Below, in pieces: positions 1 to 8,382 of a stretch of 64,000 nucleotides of DNA. Origin of the DNA: Mycobacterium sp. GA-0227b. Lineage in GTDB: Bacteria; Actinomycetota; Actinomycetes; Mycobacteriales; Mycobacteriaceae. The stretch lies in NCBI RefSeq assembly GCF_001499855.1, contig NZ_LQIK01000034.1, forward strand, positions 181,502 through 245,501. Direction: 5' to 3'. The stretch's first letter is position 1. Each line of letters starts with the position of its first letter. Below the pieces are notes generated by a model that was not told where the DNA came from, did not search any database, and saw nothing but the letters and a program-made list of their open reading frames with translations. The position numbers were made by a program, and so were the translations under genes.

Positions 1-585
1 GCGCTTCCGCAGCGCGCGCAGCTTGCCAGGGAAGTCCGCAGCGGTCGCCAGACTGCCGTTGGAGACAAGGGGATTCGCGCCGATGACCACGAGGTAGTCG
101 GTGCGGTCGAGGTCGGGCACGGTGAACGCGACCGGGCTGCCGAACATGTAGCCCAGCGCGACGTGCTTGGGCATCTGGTCGAGTGTGCTCGCCGAGTACA
201 CCTGCCGGGTGCCCAACGCTTTCACGACGAGCGGCGTGTACAGCCCGCCGGCGATGGTGTGGGCGTTCGGGTTGCCGAGGTACGCGCCGACCGCCGCGCC
301 GCCGTGTTCGGCGATGACACCGCCGAGCCCCTCGGCAACCGCCGCGTACGCCTCCTCCCACGTCGCCTCGGTCAGCACGCCGTCCCGCCGGATCAGCGGG
401 CGGGCCAACCGGTCGGGGTCGTTGTCGAGTTCGGCGAAGCTGGCGCCTTTCGGGCAGATGAAGCCCTTGCTGAACACGTCGTCTTTGTCGCCACGGGCAC
501 CCGTGATGCGACCGTCGTCGATGGTCAGGGTCAGGCCGCAGGTCGCCTCACAAATTGGGCAGATGCGAAGGGCTGTTTCGCTCAT
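1..585 (-). CDS. Molybdopterin-dependent oxidoreductase, N-terminal part
   Basis: The ATG start is at 585 and the frame runs off the left edge, so only the first 195 codons are visible. The protein begins MSETALRICPICEATCG. It has a Cys-x2-Cys-x3-Cys spacing followed about 26 residues later by a fourth Cys in FICPKG, the N-terminal [4Fe-4S] site of the FdhF/NarB/BisC molybdopterin family. Further on are AVGAYLGNPNAHT and DYLVVIGANPLVSNGS, typical of the molybdopterin-binding domain. Family membership is well supported. The substrate (formate, nitrate or another compound) cannot be told from this piece. It lies downstream of hpt on the same strand, about 200 bp away and beyond an inverted repeat, so it is probably a separate transcription unit. 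Confidence 0.85.
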   Translation of the reverse strand, partial: MSETALRICPICEATCGLTLTIDDGRITGARGDKDDVFSKGFICPKGASFAELDNDPDRLARPLIRRDGVLTEATWEEAYAAVAEGLGGVIAEHGGAAVGAYLGNPNAHTIAGGLYTPLVVKALGTRQVYSASTLDQMPKHVALGYMFGSPVAFTVPDLDRTDYLVVIGANPLVSNGSLATAADFPGKLRALRKR

Positions 586-701
586 GGTCCTCATCCTGCG
601 CCGAGCAGGTGATTCGCGCCATTACTTGAGGCATAGTTGGCGCGTCTTGCGCCGCGACCTGCCGGTTGCGCCGCTACGTGATCGGTAATCACCTCAGCTT
701 G

Positions 702-764
702 CACACCGATCAACGTTTTGCGGCCCGCTACTCGCCCGTTGTCGGCAAAACGTTGAGTGGTGTG
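702..764. repeat. Imperfect inverted repeat downstream of hpt (possible terminator)
   Basis: Arms 702-721 and 745-764 are 20 nt each with two mismatches. The core CAACGTTTTGC pairs with GCAAAACGTTG across a 23-nt loop. The repeat starts 20 nt after the hpt stop codon in the hpt direction, which suits transcript termination. There is no T-run after it on either strand, so it could also be a protein-binding palindrome. Confidence 0.5.
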
Positions 765-783
765 ACGCGCGAGGATCGTCGCC

Positions 784-1374
784 TCAATCCTGGTCATAGA
801 CCTTCGGGTCCAACGTCCCGATGTAGTTGAGGTCGCGGTAGCGCTCGGCGTAGTCCAGGCCGTAGCCGACGACGAACTCGTTGGGGATGTCGAATCCGAC
901 GTGTGCGATGTCGACGTCGGCGCGCACCGCGTCGGGTTTGCGCAGCAGCGCGCACACCCGCAGGGAGCGGGGGTGGCGGGTCGCGAGGTTGCGCAACAAC
1001 CAGGACAGGGTCAGGCCGGAATCCACGATGTCCTCGACGATGAGCACGTCGCGGCCGTTGATGTCGCGGTCGAGGTCTTTGAGGATGCGCACCACGCCGG
1101 ACGACGACGTGGACGAGCCATACGAGCTGACCGCCATGAACTCCAACTGCGTCGGCAGCGGAATCGCCCGCGCGAGGTCGGTGACGAAGAACACCGCGCC
1201 CTTGAGCACGGTCACCAGCAGCAGGTCTTGGCCGCCTGCCTCGACGGCGTCGCGGTACTCCTCGCCGATGCGCGCGCCGAGTTCGGCGATCTTTGCCTGG
1301 ATCTCGTCGGACGACAGCAGCACCGACTTGATGTCGCCGGAGTACAGCTCGGCGGGTTGCTCAGGCACGGGCAC
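784..1374 (-). CDS. hpt: Hypoxanthine-guanine phosphoribosyltransferase
   Basis: This purine-salvage enzyme transfers the phosphoribosyl group of PRPP to hypoxanthine or guanine in the cytoplasm. At 196 residues it has the normal family length. The PRPP-binding loop VLIVEDIVDSGLTL lies near residues 110-123. The flexible-loop Ser-Tyr pair is in AVSSYGSS, and the purine-binding segment is FVVGYGLDYAERYRDL near the C-terminus. The GTG start at 1374 lies inside the last codons of tilS (14-bp overlap), so the two are translationally coupled. It is the distal gene of a dacB-metalloprotease-tilS-hpt operon, the same order as Rv3627c-Rv3624c. Confidence 0.95.
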   Translation of the reverse strand: MPVPEQPAELYSGDIKSVLLSSDEIQAKIAELGARIGEEYRDAVEAGGQDLLLVTVLKGAVFFVTDLARAIPLPTQLEFMAVSSYGSSTSSSGVVRILKDLDRDINGRDVLIVEDIVDSGLTLSWLLRNLATRHPRSLRVCALLRKPDAVRADVDIAHVGFDIPNEFVVGYGLDYAERYRDLNYIGTLDPKVYDQD

Positions 1375-2350
1375 AGTTTTCCACGTTTCGTACCGGCTCG
1401 GTGTGCAGGGTCAACATGCCGTCACGGCGAGCGGCGATCAGTCGTCGCTCACGAAGGGACGATCCGACCGCCACGCCACCTTGGCCTCGCCACGCCGTCA
1501 CCAGCGCGTCCACGCCGCGAATCTGCTTGTCGGTCAGGTCGCTGGCGCCGCCGTCGAGCAGCCAGCGTCGAATCACCCGCAGGCGCAAGGCTTCCGGCAG
1601 TACGGTCAGCTTTTCGGTGTCGAGTGCACCGTCGCGGCGAATGTCGAGCAGCGCGCGGTCGGCGAGTTCGTCAAGCGTGTCGGTATCGGCGCGCAACGCG
1701 CTCGCGGTGCGGGCGAGCGCCTCGGCGACACCGCCGCCGAGCACGTCTTCGAGCAGTGGCAACACCTCCTTGCGCAGCCGGACCCGGGTGAAGCGACGGT
1801 CGGAGTTGTGCGGATCCTGCCACGGATCCAGTCCGAGTTCGGCGCACGCGGCCCGGGTCACCGCCCGCCGAACGCCGAGCAGCGGCCGGTACCACGGCGG
1901 GTCGCACGGTCGCATACCGGCGATGGACCGCGCCCCCGAGCCGCGGCCCAACCCCAGCAGAACCGTCTCGGCCTGGTCGTCCAGCGTGTGTCCGAGCAGC
2001 ACCGGCGCCCCGTCCCGCGCCGCGTCGAGCACCCGGTAGCGGGCGGTGCGCGCGGCCGCTTCCGGTCCGCCTGTAGTGCTGACGTCGACGCGGATCACCT
2101 GTGTCGCAATACATCCGAGTGACTGAGCCTGCTGCTGTGCGGTTTGCGCCACGGCCGCTGAGTTCGGCTGCAGCTGGTGATCCACGATCAACGCGGTGGT
2201 CGGTTTCACATCGGCCGCGGCCGCGGTCAACGCGAGAGAATCCGCGCCACCCGACAGTGCGACGCACCAGCGGTCGTCGCCGGCGCCGTGGTCACGGGCG
2301 AACGCGGTGACGGCCGCCCGTACCGCGGTTACAGCACCCTGTCGATCCAT
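1361..2350 (-). CDS. tilS: tRNA(Ile)-lysidine synthase
   Basis: TilS makes lysidine at C34 of tRNA-Ile(CAU) with ATP and lysine, converting it from Met- to Ile-decoding, and is normally essential. The PP-loop ATP motif SGGADS is near residue 34, followed by LGHTLDDQAETVLLGLGRG and the conserved DPHNSDRRFTRVRLR segment that recognises tRNA. I chose the ATG at 2350 (MDRQGAVTAV, 329 aa). The frame stays open further upstream, but that part is only the antisense-free overlap with the metalloprotease gene. Its start overlaps the preceding gene by 22 bp and its end overlaps hpt by 14 bp. Confidence 0.93.
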   Translation of the reverse strand: MDRQGAVTAVRAAVTAFARDHGAGDDRWCVALSGGADSLALTAAAADVKPTTALIVDHQLQPNSAAVAQTAQQQAQSLGCIATQVIRVDVSTTGGPEAAARTARYRVLDAARDGAPVLLGHTLDDQAETVLLGLGRGSGARSIAGMRPCDPPWYRPLLGVRRAVTRAACAELGLDPWQDPHNSDRRFTRVRLRKEVLPLLEDVLGGGVAEALARTASALRADTDTLDELADRALLDIRRDGALDTEKLTVLPEALRLRVIRRWLLDGGASDLTDKQIRGVDALVTAWRGQGGVAVGSSLRERRLIAARRDGMLTLHTEPVRNVENCARA

Positions 2351-3390
2351 CGTTGTGGCTCGTCGATTTCTTTTGGCAGAGGCAGTGTTTCGGGACCGGA
2401 CCACACGGAGTTGAACCGGGCCATCCCGACAGCGGACACCACGTGGTCGACGAATGCCTTGCCGCGGGTGTACTGGCTGAGCTTGGCGTCGAACCCGAGC
2501 AATGCGCGCACCACCCGCTGCAGTGGCGGCTGTTTGCGTTGCCGCCGCTCGTCGAACCGGCTGCGGATGGTGGCCACCGACGGCACCACCGCGGGGCCGA
2601 CCGCATCCATCACATGGTCCGCGTGACCTTCGAGCAGCGTGCCCAACACCAGAAGCTGGTCGAGCGCCTCGCGCTGCGGCTCGGATTGCACCGCACGCAG
2701 CAGCCCGATCACACCGTTCGAATTGGCATCCTGCGCAACCCCGTTGGCGTTCCCACGGCGACTGCGCACGAATTCCGCGAGCCGCGAGACCATTTCGGCG
2801 ATGTCGTCGCTGTTTTCCTCGGTGAGTACGGCCAGCGCCCGAGACATGTGGTCCGCCAGCCACGGATTGGCGCGGAACTGCACCCGGTGGGTGACCTCAT
2901 GCAGGCACACCCACAGCCGGAAGTCGTAGGGCTGCACGCGAAGTTGCCGCTCCACCGCGATCACGTTGGGATAGACCAGCAGTAGTTCACCGCCGTCGGG
3001 GCCGAACGGGTCGTACTGGCCGAGGATGCCCGACGAGATGAATGCGAGCACCGCGCCGGTCTGGGCGCCGGTGATCCGGCCGCTGATGAAACCCTTGGGA
3101 TTCTCGGTTCCGCCGGTCATCACCCGCATGGACCGCGTGGCGGCGCGGATCCACTGCGGCCGGTCCACGATCCGGGCCTCGGGGATCTCGCCACCCTCGT
3201 TCAAACCGGTCACCTCGCGCACCGGCAGTTCGGCGGAGCGCGCCGCCTCGGACAACTGCTCGATCACCTGACGCCGCGTGTACTCGCTCGACGCCGGACC
3301 CGGGCGGGCCAGCTTCTCCCCGACCGTCGCCGCGAACTTCCAGTCGACGGCGCGACCGACGGAGAGTGAGGACTTGGTCGTCGATGTCAT
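2329..3390 (-). CDS. Zinc-dependent metalloprotease-like protein (Rv3626c family)
   Basis: This is a 353-residue conserved actinobacterial protein of the DUF2342/zincin type. The HExxH motif is in CLHEVTHRVQF near residue 175, with a downstream stretch EGHADHVMDAVG that probably supplies the third zinc ligand. No signal peptide is apparent. The ATG at 3390 gives an ATGA overlap with the dacB stop, which decides against two in-frame starts 9 and 15 nt further upstream. The substrate is unknown. Its coupling to dacB and tilS is conserved in mycobacteria, but that does not show its job. Confidence 0.85.
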   Translation of the reverse strand: MTSTTKSSLSVGRAVDWKFAATVGEKLARPGPASSEYTRRQVIEQLSEAARSAELPVREVTGLNEGGEIPEARIVDRPQWIRAATRSMRVMTGGTENPKGFISGRITGAQTGAVLAFISSGILGQYDPFGPDGGELLLVYPNVIAVERQLRVQPYDFRLWVCLHEVTHRVQFRANPWLADHMSRALAVLTEENSDDIAEMVSRLAEFVRSRRGNANGVAQDANSNGVIGLLRAVQSEPQREALDQLLVLGTLLEGHADHVMDAVGPAVVPSVATIRSRFDERRQRKQPPLQRVVRALLGFDAKLSQYTRGKAFVDHVVSAVGMARFNSVWSGPETLPLPKEIDEPQRWIDRVL

Positions 3391-4766
3391 ACGTTGCATC
3401 CGCACGTTCGCAGCGTGGCGGCCAGGTTGTCGAGCGCGATGCGCCCGGTGGGGCCGGCGTTGTTGGAGATCAGCGCAAACGTCAGGACGCGTCCGCTCGC
3501 GTCGGTGACGATGCCTGCCAGTGAGTTGGTGCCGGTCAGCGACCCCGTCTTGGCGCGCAGGAAACCGGCGGCGGGCTTGACGATGTCGGTGTCCAGATAA
3601 CGGTTGGACAGTGTTCCGCTGCCCCCGGCAATCGGCAGCAGGTCGACCAGCGGCCGTAGCGACGGATGGTCGCTTCCGGCCGCCGCCTGGACCACCTCGT
3701 CCAGCGTTTCCGCGGTGAGGCGGTCATCGACAGACAGTCCGCTGGAGTCGAACAGCCTCGCGCCGGTGGTGTCGATCCCGGCTTCGTCGAGAGCGCCGAG
3801 CGTCGCACGGACGGCGCCGTCGAAGCTCTGCGGCAGGTTCCTCTCCGCGGCGACCTCCCGGCCGATCGCCTCGGCCATCACGTTGTCCGAGGCGTTCATC
3901 ATTTCGCGCAGCCGTGGCATCAGCGGCGGCGACTGCACCGCGGCGATCTCCTTGCCGCCGCTTGCGCTTCCGGGCCGCACGCTCACCTTCGCCGGGTCGA
4001 TCTCCAGCGCGGCCGCCAGCGCCCGGCCGGCGTCCAGCGCAGGTGTGCGCGATCGCGCGGAGTCCACGCTCACCGGCTGGGTGCGCCCGCAGTCGAGCAT
4101 CACCGACTCCATCGGCGCGATGTCCCCGCCGTCGATGTCCAGCGGATCCCACCCCGGCGCCATCGTCGGGCCGCTGTAGGTGCTGGTGTCGACCTGCACG
4201 GCCGTCACCTCGATGCCGCTGCCCAAGACCTGCTCGGCCAGGTCGCTGATCCGCGCCGCGTCGCGGTACCAGGTCTCCTGTCCGGCGGGCGCAGCCGACA
4301 AGGTCGGGTCACCACCGCCCTTGAGCACCACCACCCCGGGCGTGTCGCCGCTGTACACGCGGGTGGTCAGCCGCGCGTCGCGGTCCAGCGTCAGCAGCGC
4401 TGCGGCGGCGGTCAGCATCTTGTTGGTCGACGCCGGCTGCATCGGCACCTCGGCTTCCTGCGCCCACAGCGTGGTCCCGCTGATGGCGTCGGTGACACGG
4501 CCGGTCAGGTGGCCCAGGTTCGGGTCGGCCAGCGCGGGCGCGAGCACGGCGGCCAACCGGTGCGGTACCGGCTTCGGTGCCGAGTCGGCAACCGGCACGA
4601 CAGCGGGGTTCGCCGTCGCGGCAGCAGGCGCCGGCTTGACGGCGGCAGCTTCGGTGGACGGACCCGCGGTGAGCAGCGCGGCAACCACCACGACCACGGC
4701 GATCAGCACCAACACCGCCGCCCCGACCGCCATATGCGTGGATCGCCGCCACCGAATGGGCCGCAT
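3387..4766 (-). CDS. dacB: D-alanyl-D-alanine carboxypeptidase/endopeptidase, PBP4 type
   Basis: This is a class C penicillin-binding protein that trims peptidoglycan stem peptides outside the membrane. It has a single N-terminal signal anchor (about residues 14-36) and then a Pro/Ala-rich linker. The active-site SxxK is in QPASTNKM near residue 110, the SxN-like motif is MNASDNVMAE, and the KTG motif is RAKTGSLTG near residue 385. The ATG at 4766 (MRPIRWRR) is preferred. An in-frame TTG lies five codons upstream but has no support. It is the first gene of the four-gene operon ending with hpt and is divergent from ppa. Confidence 0.92.
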   Translation of the reverse strand: MRPIRWRRSTHMAVGAAVLVLIAVVVVVAALLTAGPSTEAAAVKPAPAAATANPAVVPVADSAPKPVPHRLAAVLAPALADPNLGHLTGRVTDAISGTTLWAQEAEVPMQPASTNKMLTAAAALLTLDRDARLTTRVYSGDTPGVVVLKGGGDPTLSAAPAGQETWYRDAARISDLAEQVLGSGIEVTAVQVDTSTYSGPTMAPGWDPLDIDGGDIAPMESVMLDCGRTQPVSVDSARSRTPALDAGRALAAALEIDPAKVSVRPGSASGGKEIAAVQSPPLMPRLREMMNASDNVMAEAIGREVAAERNLPQSFDGAVRATLGALDEAGIDTTGARLFDSSGLSVDDRLTAETLDEVVQAAAGSDHPSLRPLVDLLPIAGGSGTLSNRYLDTDIVKPAAGFLRAKTGSLTGTNSLAGIVTDASGRVLTFALISNNAGPTGRIALDNLAATLRTCGCNV

Positions 4767-4880
4767 GACACTCCTGCTCAACTAGACCGCCCCCGTACAG
4801 CAGCGTATCGCTCCATTAAGGTTGACCCGCGTTCTCACAGGACGACCCAGACCAGAGCACAGGGCAAGGAGCCAGGGCAC

Positions 4881-5381
4881 GTGCAGATCGACAGCCAATA
4901 TGAGGTAGTCATCGAGATTCCCAAGGGTTCGCGCAACAAGTATGAAGTGGACCACGACACCGGCCGGGTGAAGTTGGACCGCTACCTGTATACGTCGATG
5001 GCCTATCCGACCGACTACGGATTCTTCGAAGACACCCTCGGCGAGGACGGCGACCCGCTCGACGCACTGGTGCTGCTGCCCGAATCGGTGTTTCCCGGCT
5101 GCGTCGTCGAGGTTCGTCCGGTCGCGATGTTCCAGATGACCGACGAGGCCGGCGGCGACGACAAGGTCCTGTGCGTGCCGGCCGACGACCCGCGGTGGGA
5201 GCACATCCAGGATCTCGGTGACGTCCCCTCCTACGAACTCGAGGCCATCAAGCACTTCTTCGTGCACTACAAGGACCTCGAGCCAGGTAAGTACGTCAAG
5301 GCCGCCGATTGGGTGGGGCGCGAGAAGGCCGAGGCGGAAGTGCAGGCGTCGGTGCAGCGGTTCAAGGAATCGAGTCACTGA
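4881..5381 (+). CDS. ppa: Inorganic pyrophosphatase, family I
   Basis: Ppa hydrolyses pyrophosphate in the cytoplasm, pulling biosynthetic reactions forward. The protein has 166 residues. Signature residues include EIPKGSRNKYEVD, YPTDYGF and the metal-binding EDGDPLDALVL, the family I pattern D-G/S-D-P-x-D. The GTG at 4881 follows an AGGA about 10 nt upstream. The frame is open for a long way further left, but that is only a shadow of dacB on the other strand. It is divergent from dacB across about 110 bp. Confidence 0.95.
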   Translation: MQIDSQYEVVIEIPKGSRNKYEVDHDTGRVKLDRYLYTSMAYPTDYGFFEDTLGEDGDPLDALVLLPESVFPGCVVEVRPVAMFQMTDEAGGDDKVLCVPADDPRWEHIQDLGDVPSYELEAIKHFFVHYKDLEPGKYVKAADWVGREKAEAEVQASVQRFKESSH

Positions 5382-5392
5382 GCCTGACCCCG

Positions 5393-5442
5393 GGCTTCTG
5401 AAACCCGCTCAAGTCCACTGAAACCCACTGAAATCTACTGAA
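5393..5442 (+). repeat. Five degenerate 10-bp direct repeats
   Basis: There are five consecutive decamers at 5393, 5403, 5413, 5423 and 5433, each ending in AA. Four contain CTTCTGAA, CCACTGAA, CCACTGAA and CTACTGAA; the second unit is degenerate. The exact 10-bp period places each unit on the same DNA face. They begin 12 bp after the ppa stop and end about 60 bp before the next gene. Confidence 0.55.
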
Positions 5443-5501
5443 TTTTCCTCGCTGTAACCCGAGGTAACCTGCCTGTTCTCCACGGCTTCGATCATGATTC
5501 T

Positions 5502-6026
5502 GTGTTGATGCATCAGGGGATAGGCCTCGACGTGTTCAACGCAATGCCGATGCGCAGGGCGGTGCACGCCGTGTACGAATGTTGCTACAGCGTGCCGTTG
5601 GCCGCCGATCTGGCGCGCGCTCGTCCCTACCCCGATCACGCCGCGATGTTCCGCGAGGCGGACGCATTGTTGTTCGGGCTGTCGGAGCACTCCGTCGACA
5701 CGATCCTGCAGGCGTATCCAGACGTCGGGCGGCGACCGGGCAGCGAGAAGTCGGCTGCCGAACAATGCGCGATCTGGTGCGACCAACCCGAGATGATGGA
5801 GCGGCTGGCCCGGGCCTCGAGGCGCTATGTCGAACATTTCGGCTTCGGCTTCGTGATGTTCGTCAACGGCGACGGCGCCGAACAGGTGCTCGCGACGGTG
5901 ACCGACCGGATGCACAACGACGTCGACACCGAGCGCAAGATCGTCCGCAACGAGTTGGCCCGCATCAACCGCACCCGCTTCGAGCGCATGCTGGGTCCCG
6001 AGGGCGGCTACGACAACTGGTGGTGA
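5502..6026 (+). CDS. UraD-like (OHCU decarboxylase family) protein
   Basis: The 174-residue protein has the layout of 2-oxo-4-hydroxy-4-carboxy-5-ureidoimidazoline decarboxylases, the last enzyme from urate to S-allantoin. These include a start-proximal FNAMP, then PDVGRRPGSEKSAAEQ, Y-x3-FGFGFVMFVNG and a closing E-x7-E-x2-RINRTRFERML helix. The usual HPxLG, whose His is catalytic in characterised members, reads YPDVG here, so activity on OHCU is doubtful. No urate-oxidase or HIUase gene is nearby. A GTG at 5502 is followed two codons later by an ATG at 5508. Neither has a clear Shine-Dalgarno sequence, and the ATG may be the real start. Confidence 0.65.
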   Translation: MLMHQGIGLDVFNAMPMRRAVHAVYECCYSVPLAADLARARPYPDHAAMFREADALLFGLSEHSVDTILQAYPDVGRRPGSEKSAAEQCAIWCDQPEMMERLARASRRYVEHFGFGFVMFVNGDGAEQVLATVTDRMHNDVDTERKIVRNELARINRTRFERMLGPEGGYDNWW

Positions 6027-6086
6027 GCCTGGTCGGGCGTGCGCCAACTGGCCACTCGACGCCCGCGCCGCGGGCATGATGAGCCG

Positions 6087-7238
6087 ATGCACAACGTCAT
6101 CGACGGCAACTGGGACAGCCGATTCGACAAGGTGGCCGAAGCCCTCGCCGACGAGATCACCAAGGGCGAGGAACTCGGTGCGTCCATCGCGGTCGATATC
6201 GACGGCGAGTCCGTCGTCGACATCTGGGGCGGCCACGCCGACCGCGCCAAGACGACCCCATGGGGCCGCGACACGATCGTCAACTTCTGGTCCTGCAGCA
6301 AGACGCTCACCGCGCTCGCGGCGTTGATGGTCATCGACCGGGGCCAGCTCGACCCCTACGCCCGGGTCGCCGACTACTGGCCCGAGTTCGCGGCGAACGG
6401 CAAGCAGGACATCGAAGTCCGACATCTCTTGGCGCATACCTCCGGGGTGTCGGGCTGGGAGGCGCCATTCGGGCTCGAGGACATGTACGACTGGGACAGT
6501 TCGACCAGCCGCCTGGCGGGTCAGGCCCTGTGGTGGCCGCCCGGGACGGCGTCGGGCTATCACGCACTCAACTACGGCCATCTCGTCGGCGAGGTGATCC
6601 GGCGCGTCACGGGCAAGACGCTCAAGGAGTTCGTCCGCGACGAGATCGCCACGCCGTTGGACGCCGATGTGCAGATCGGCACGGCGCCGGAGGACGACCA
6701 CCGGATCGCCGAGCTGATCCCACCGCCGCCTCTGGACCTGCCGTACGACCTTCTGCCGCAGGACCATCCGATGATCAAGACGTTCGGCACGATCCGGCCC
6801 GACCAGGACGTCGCCTCCATCGCCGAGACGGTCGCGTGGCGGCGGGCGGATATCGGCGGCGCGAACGGCCACGGGAACGCCCGGGGACTGGCGCGGGCGC
6901 TGTCACCGATCTCGTTGGGCGGCAAGGCCAACGGTGTGCAGCTGCTGGCACCGGCGACCATCGACCTGATCTTCGACGAACAGTCCAACGGCCCGGACCA
7001 GGTGTTGATGATCCCGCTGCGTTTCGGCATCGGCTTCGGACTGCCTTGTCCGGCAAGCGTTCCCGCGATCCCGGAAGGGAACATCTGCTTCTGGGGCGGC
7101 TGGGGCGGCTCGATGGCGGTGATGGACGTCGACCGCCGAACGACACTGACTTACGTGATGAACCGGATGGGGCCCGGCACCACGGGAACCGAACGCACGA
7201 ACCGCTACGCAAACCTCGTCTACGAAGCGCTCGCCTGA
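6087..7238 (+). CDS. Serine hydrolase, beta-lactamase/EstB-like
   Basis: The 383-residue protein belongs to the class C beta-lactamase/esterase superfamily (PF00144). The nucleophile motif SxxK is SCSK at residues 69-72. The Tyr motif is GYHALNYG near residue 155, and a Gly-rich FWGGWGGSM near residue 345 replaces the K/H-T-G box. No signal peptide is seen, so it is probably a cytoplasmic esterase or lipase-like enzyme rather than a resistance enzyme. The ATG at 6087 (MHNVIDGNWD) was chosen over an upstream frame extension without a ribosome site. It converges with the terC gene, 4 bp apart. Confidence 0.8.
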   Translation: MHNVIDGNWDSRFDKVAEALADEITKGEELGASIAVDIDGESVVDIWGGHADRAKTTPWGRDTIVNFWSCSKTLTALAALMVIDRGQLDPYARVADYWPEFAANGKQDIEVRHLLAHTSGVSGWEAPFGLEDMYDWDSSTSRLAGQALWWPPGTASGYHALNYGHLVGEVIRRVTGKTLKEFVRDEIATPLDADVQIGTAPEDDHRIAELIPPPPLDLPYDLLPQDHPMIKTFGTIRPDQDVASIAETVAWRRADIGGANGHGNARGLARALSPISLGGKANGVQLLAPATIDLIFDEQSNGPDQVLMIPLRFGIGFGLPCPASVPAIPEGNICFWGGWGGSMAVMDVDRRTTLTYVMNRMGPGTTGTERTNRYANLVYEALA

Positions 7239-7242
7239 CCGC

Positions 7243-8250
7243 TCAGCGCGAATCGATCGATTTCGTGGTCTCGCTCGCGCCGTTCTTCACGTCGTGCACC
7301 CGTGTCTTGTAGAGGCTCGCCGCGGTGGTGATGAGCAGCGTCACGACGATCACGCCCAGTGACAGCAGCGTCGGGATCTCGGGCACCGGAACATGCTCGC
7401 CGCCGTTGATGAACGGCACCTCGTTCTCATGCAGCGCATGCAGCAGCAGCTTCACCCCGATGAACCCGAGGATGAACGCGAGGCCCTGAGACAAGAAGAC
7501 GAGTCGCTTGAGCAGGTCGCCCAGCAGGAAGTACAGCTGGCGCAACCCCATCAGCGCGAACACGTTCGCCGTGAAGACCAGGTACGGCTCCTGAGTCAGG
7601 CCGTAGATCGCCGGAATGGAGTCGAGCGCGAAGATCAGGTCAGTGGTGCCGAGCGCGACGATGACGAGAAACATCGGCGTCATCAGCCGCTTGCCGTTGT
7701 CCTTCACCCACAGCTTCAGGCCGTCCCACTTGTCGGTCATGCTGAGGTGGTTGCGTGCGAACCTCACCACGATGTTGTCGCCGTCGTCCTCGTGATCGGT
7801 GTTGCGGGCGAGGTTGATCGCGGTGTAGATCAGGAACGCGGCGAAGATGTAGAACACCCACGAGAACTGGTTGATCGCGACGGCGCCGAGCGCGATGAAG
7901 ATGCCGCGGAAGATCAACGCCAGAATGATGCCCACCAGAAGCGCCTGCTGTTGATACTTCCTGGGCACGTTGAAGCTCGCCATGATGATCAGGAACACGA
8001 ACAGGTTGTCCACCGACAGGCTGTATTCGGTGAGCCAGCCGGCGAAGAACTCGAGCCCGTACTGCCCGCCGTGGAAGAACCAGGTCCACAATCCGAACGC
8101 GATCGCCAGCCCCACGTAGAACGTCAGCGCGATCCCGGTCTCCCGTCTCGACGGTTCATGCGGCCGCCTGCCGATCACGATGACGTCGAACAGCAGGATT
8201 CCGATCGTCACGCTGAGCGTGATGATCCATTCGAGTTGGGAAACGTTCAC
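7243..8250 (-). CDS. TerC-family integral membrane protein, probable manganese exporter
   Basis: The 335-residue membrane protein has about nine hydrophobic segments and the two acidic TerC signatures, EYSLSVDNLFVF (early) and GTTDLIFALDSIPAI (late). Studied TerC/Alx/MeeF-type proteins export Mn2+ or load metal into exported enzymes. The GTG at 8250 is preferred because GGAGG lies 4 nt upstream. An ATG at 8268 in the same frame would overlap the riboswitch-like element. The leader element placed directly before the ribosome site points to control by Mn2+. Confidence 0.85.
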   Translation of the reverse strand: MNVSQLEWIITLSVTIGILLFDVIVIGRRPHEPSRRETGIALTFYVGLAIAFGLWTWFFHGGQYGLEFFAGWLTEYSLSVDNLFVFLIIMASFNVPRKYQQQALLVGIILALIFRGIFIALGAVAINQFSWVFYIFAAFLIYTAINLARNTDHEDDGDNIVVRFARNHLSMTDKWDGLKLWVKDNGKRLMTPMFLVIVALGTTDLIFALDSIPAIYGLTQEPYLVFTANVFALMGLRQLYFLLGDLLKRLVFLSQGLAFILGFIGVKLLLHALHENEVPFINGGEHVPVPEIPTLLSLGVIVVTLLITTAASLYKTRVHDVKNGASETTKSIDSR

Positions 8251-8270
8251 TGATCCTCCGGTCGTCATAG

Positions 8271-8382
8271 CGCCGGAGGTCTCTTCCACCGCCACGACGG
8301 CTCGTGTCGGCCCGCAGCACCGGTCGTCCGATGACGGCCGACGTGATGACGACACCGCGGCGAAGGAATACTCCCCTCCGCA
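8271..8382 (-). promoter_or_regulatory. Candidate yybP-ykoY (Mn2+) riboswitch upstream of terC
   Basis: Read on the minus strand, the leader contains GGGGAGTA (8376-8369), then GTCGTCATCACG and a late GAAGAGACCTCCGG. These resemble conserved parts of the yybP-ykoY manganese riboswitch, which is often found before terC/mntP genes. P1 is formed by CGGAGG (8380-8375) with CCTCCG (8279-8274). The same 3' strand, CCTCCGG (8279-8273), can instead pair with CCGGAGG (8261-8255), which is the terC ribosome binding site. That gives a translational ON switch when the ligand stabilises P1. The identification is from memory of the consensus and has not been scored. Confidence 0.7.

Noticed and set aside
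591..797. Small minus-strand frame downstream of hpt
   Set aside because: It contains the inverted repeat in its middle and overlaps the hpt end. No ribosome site or recognised family.
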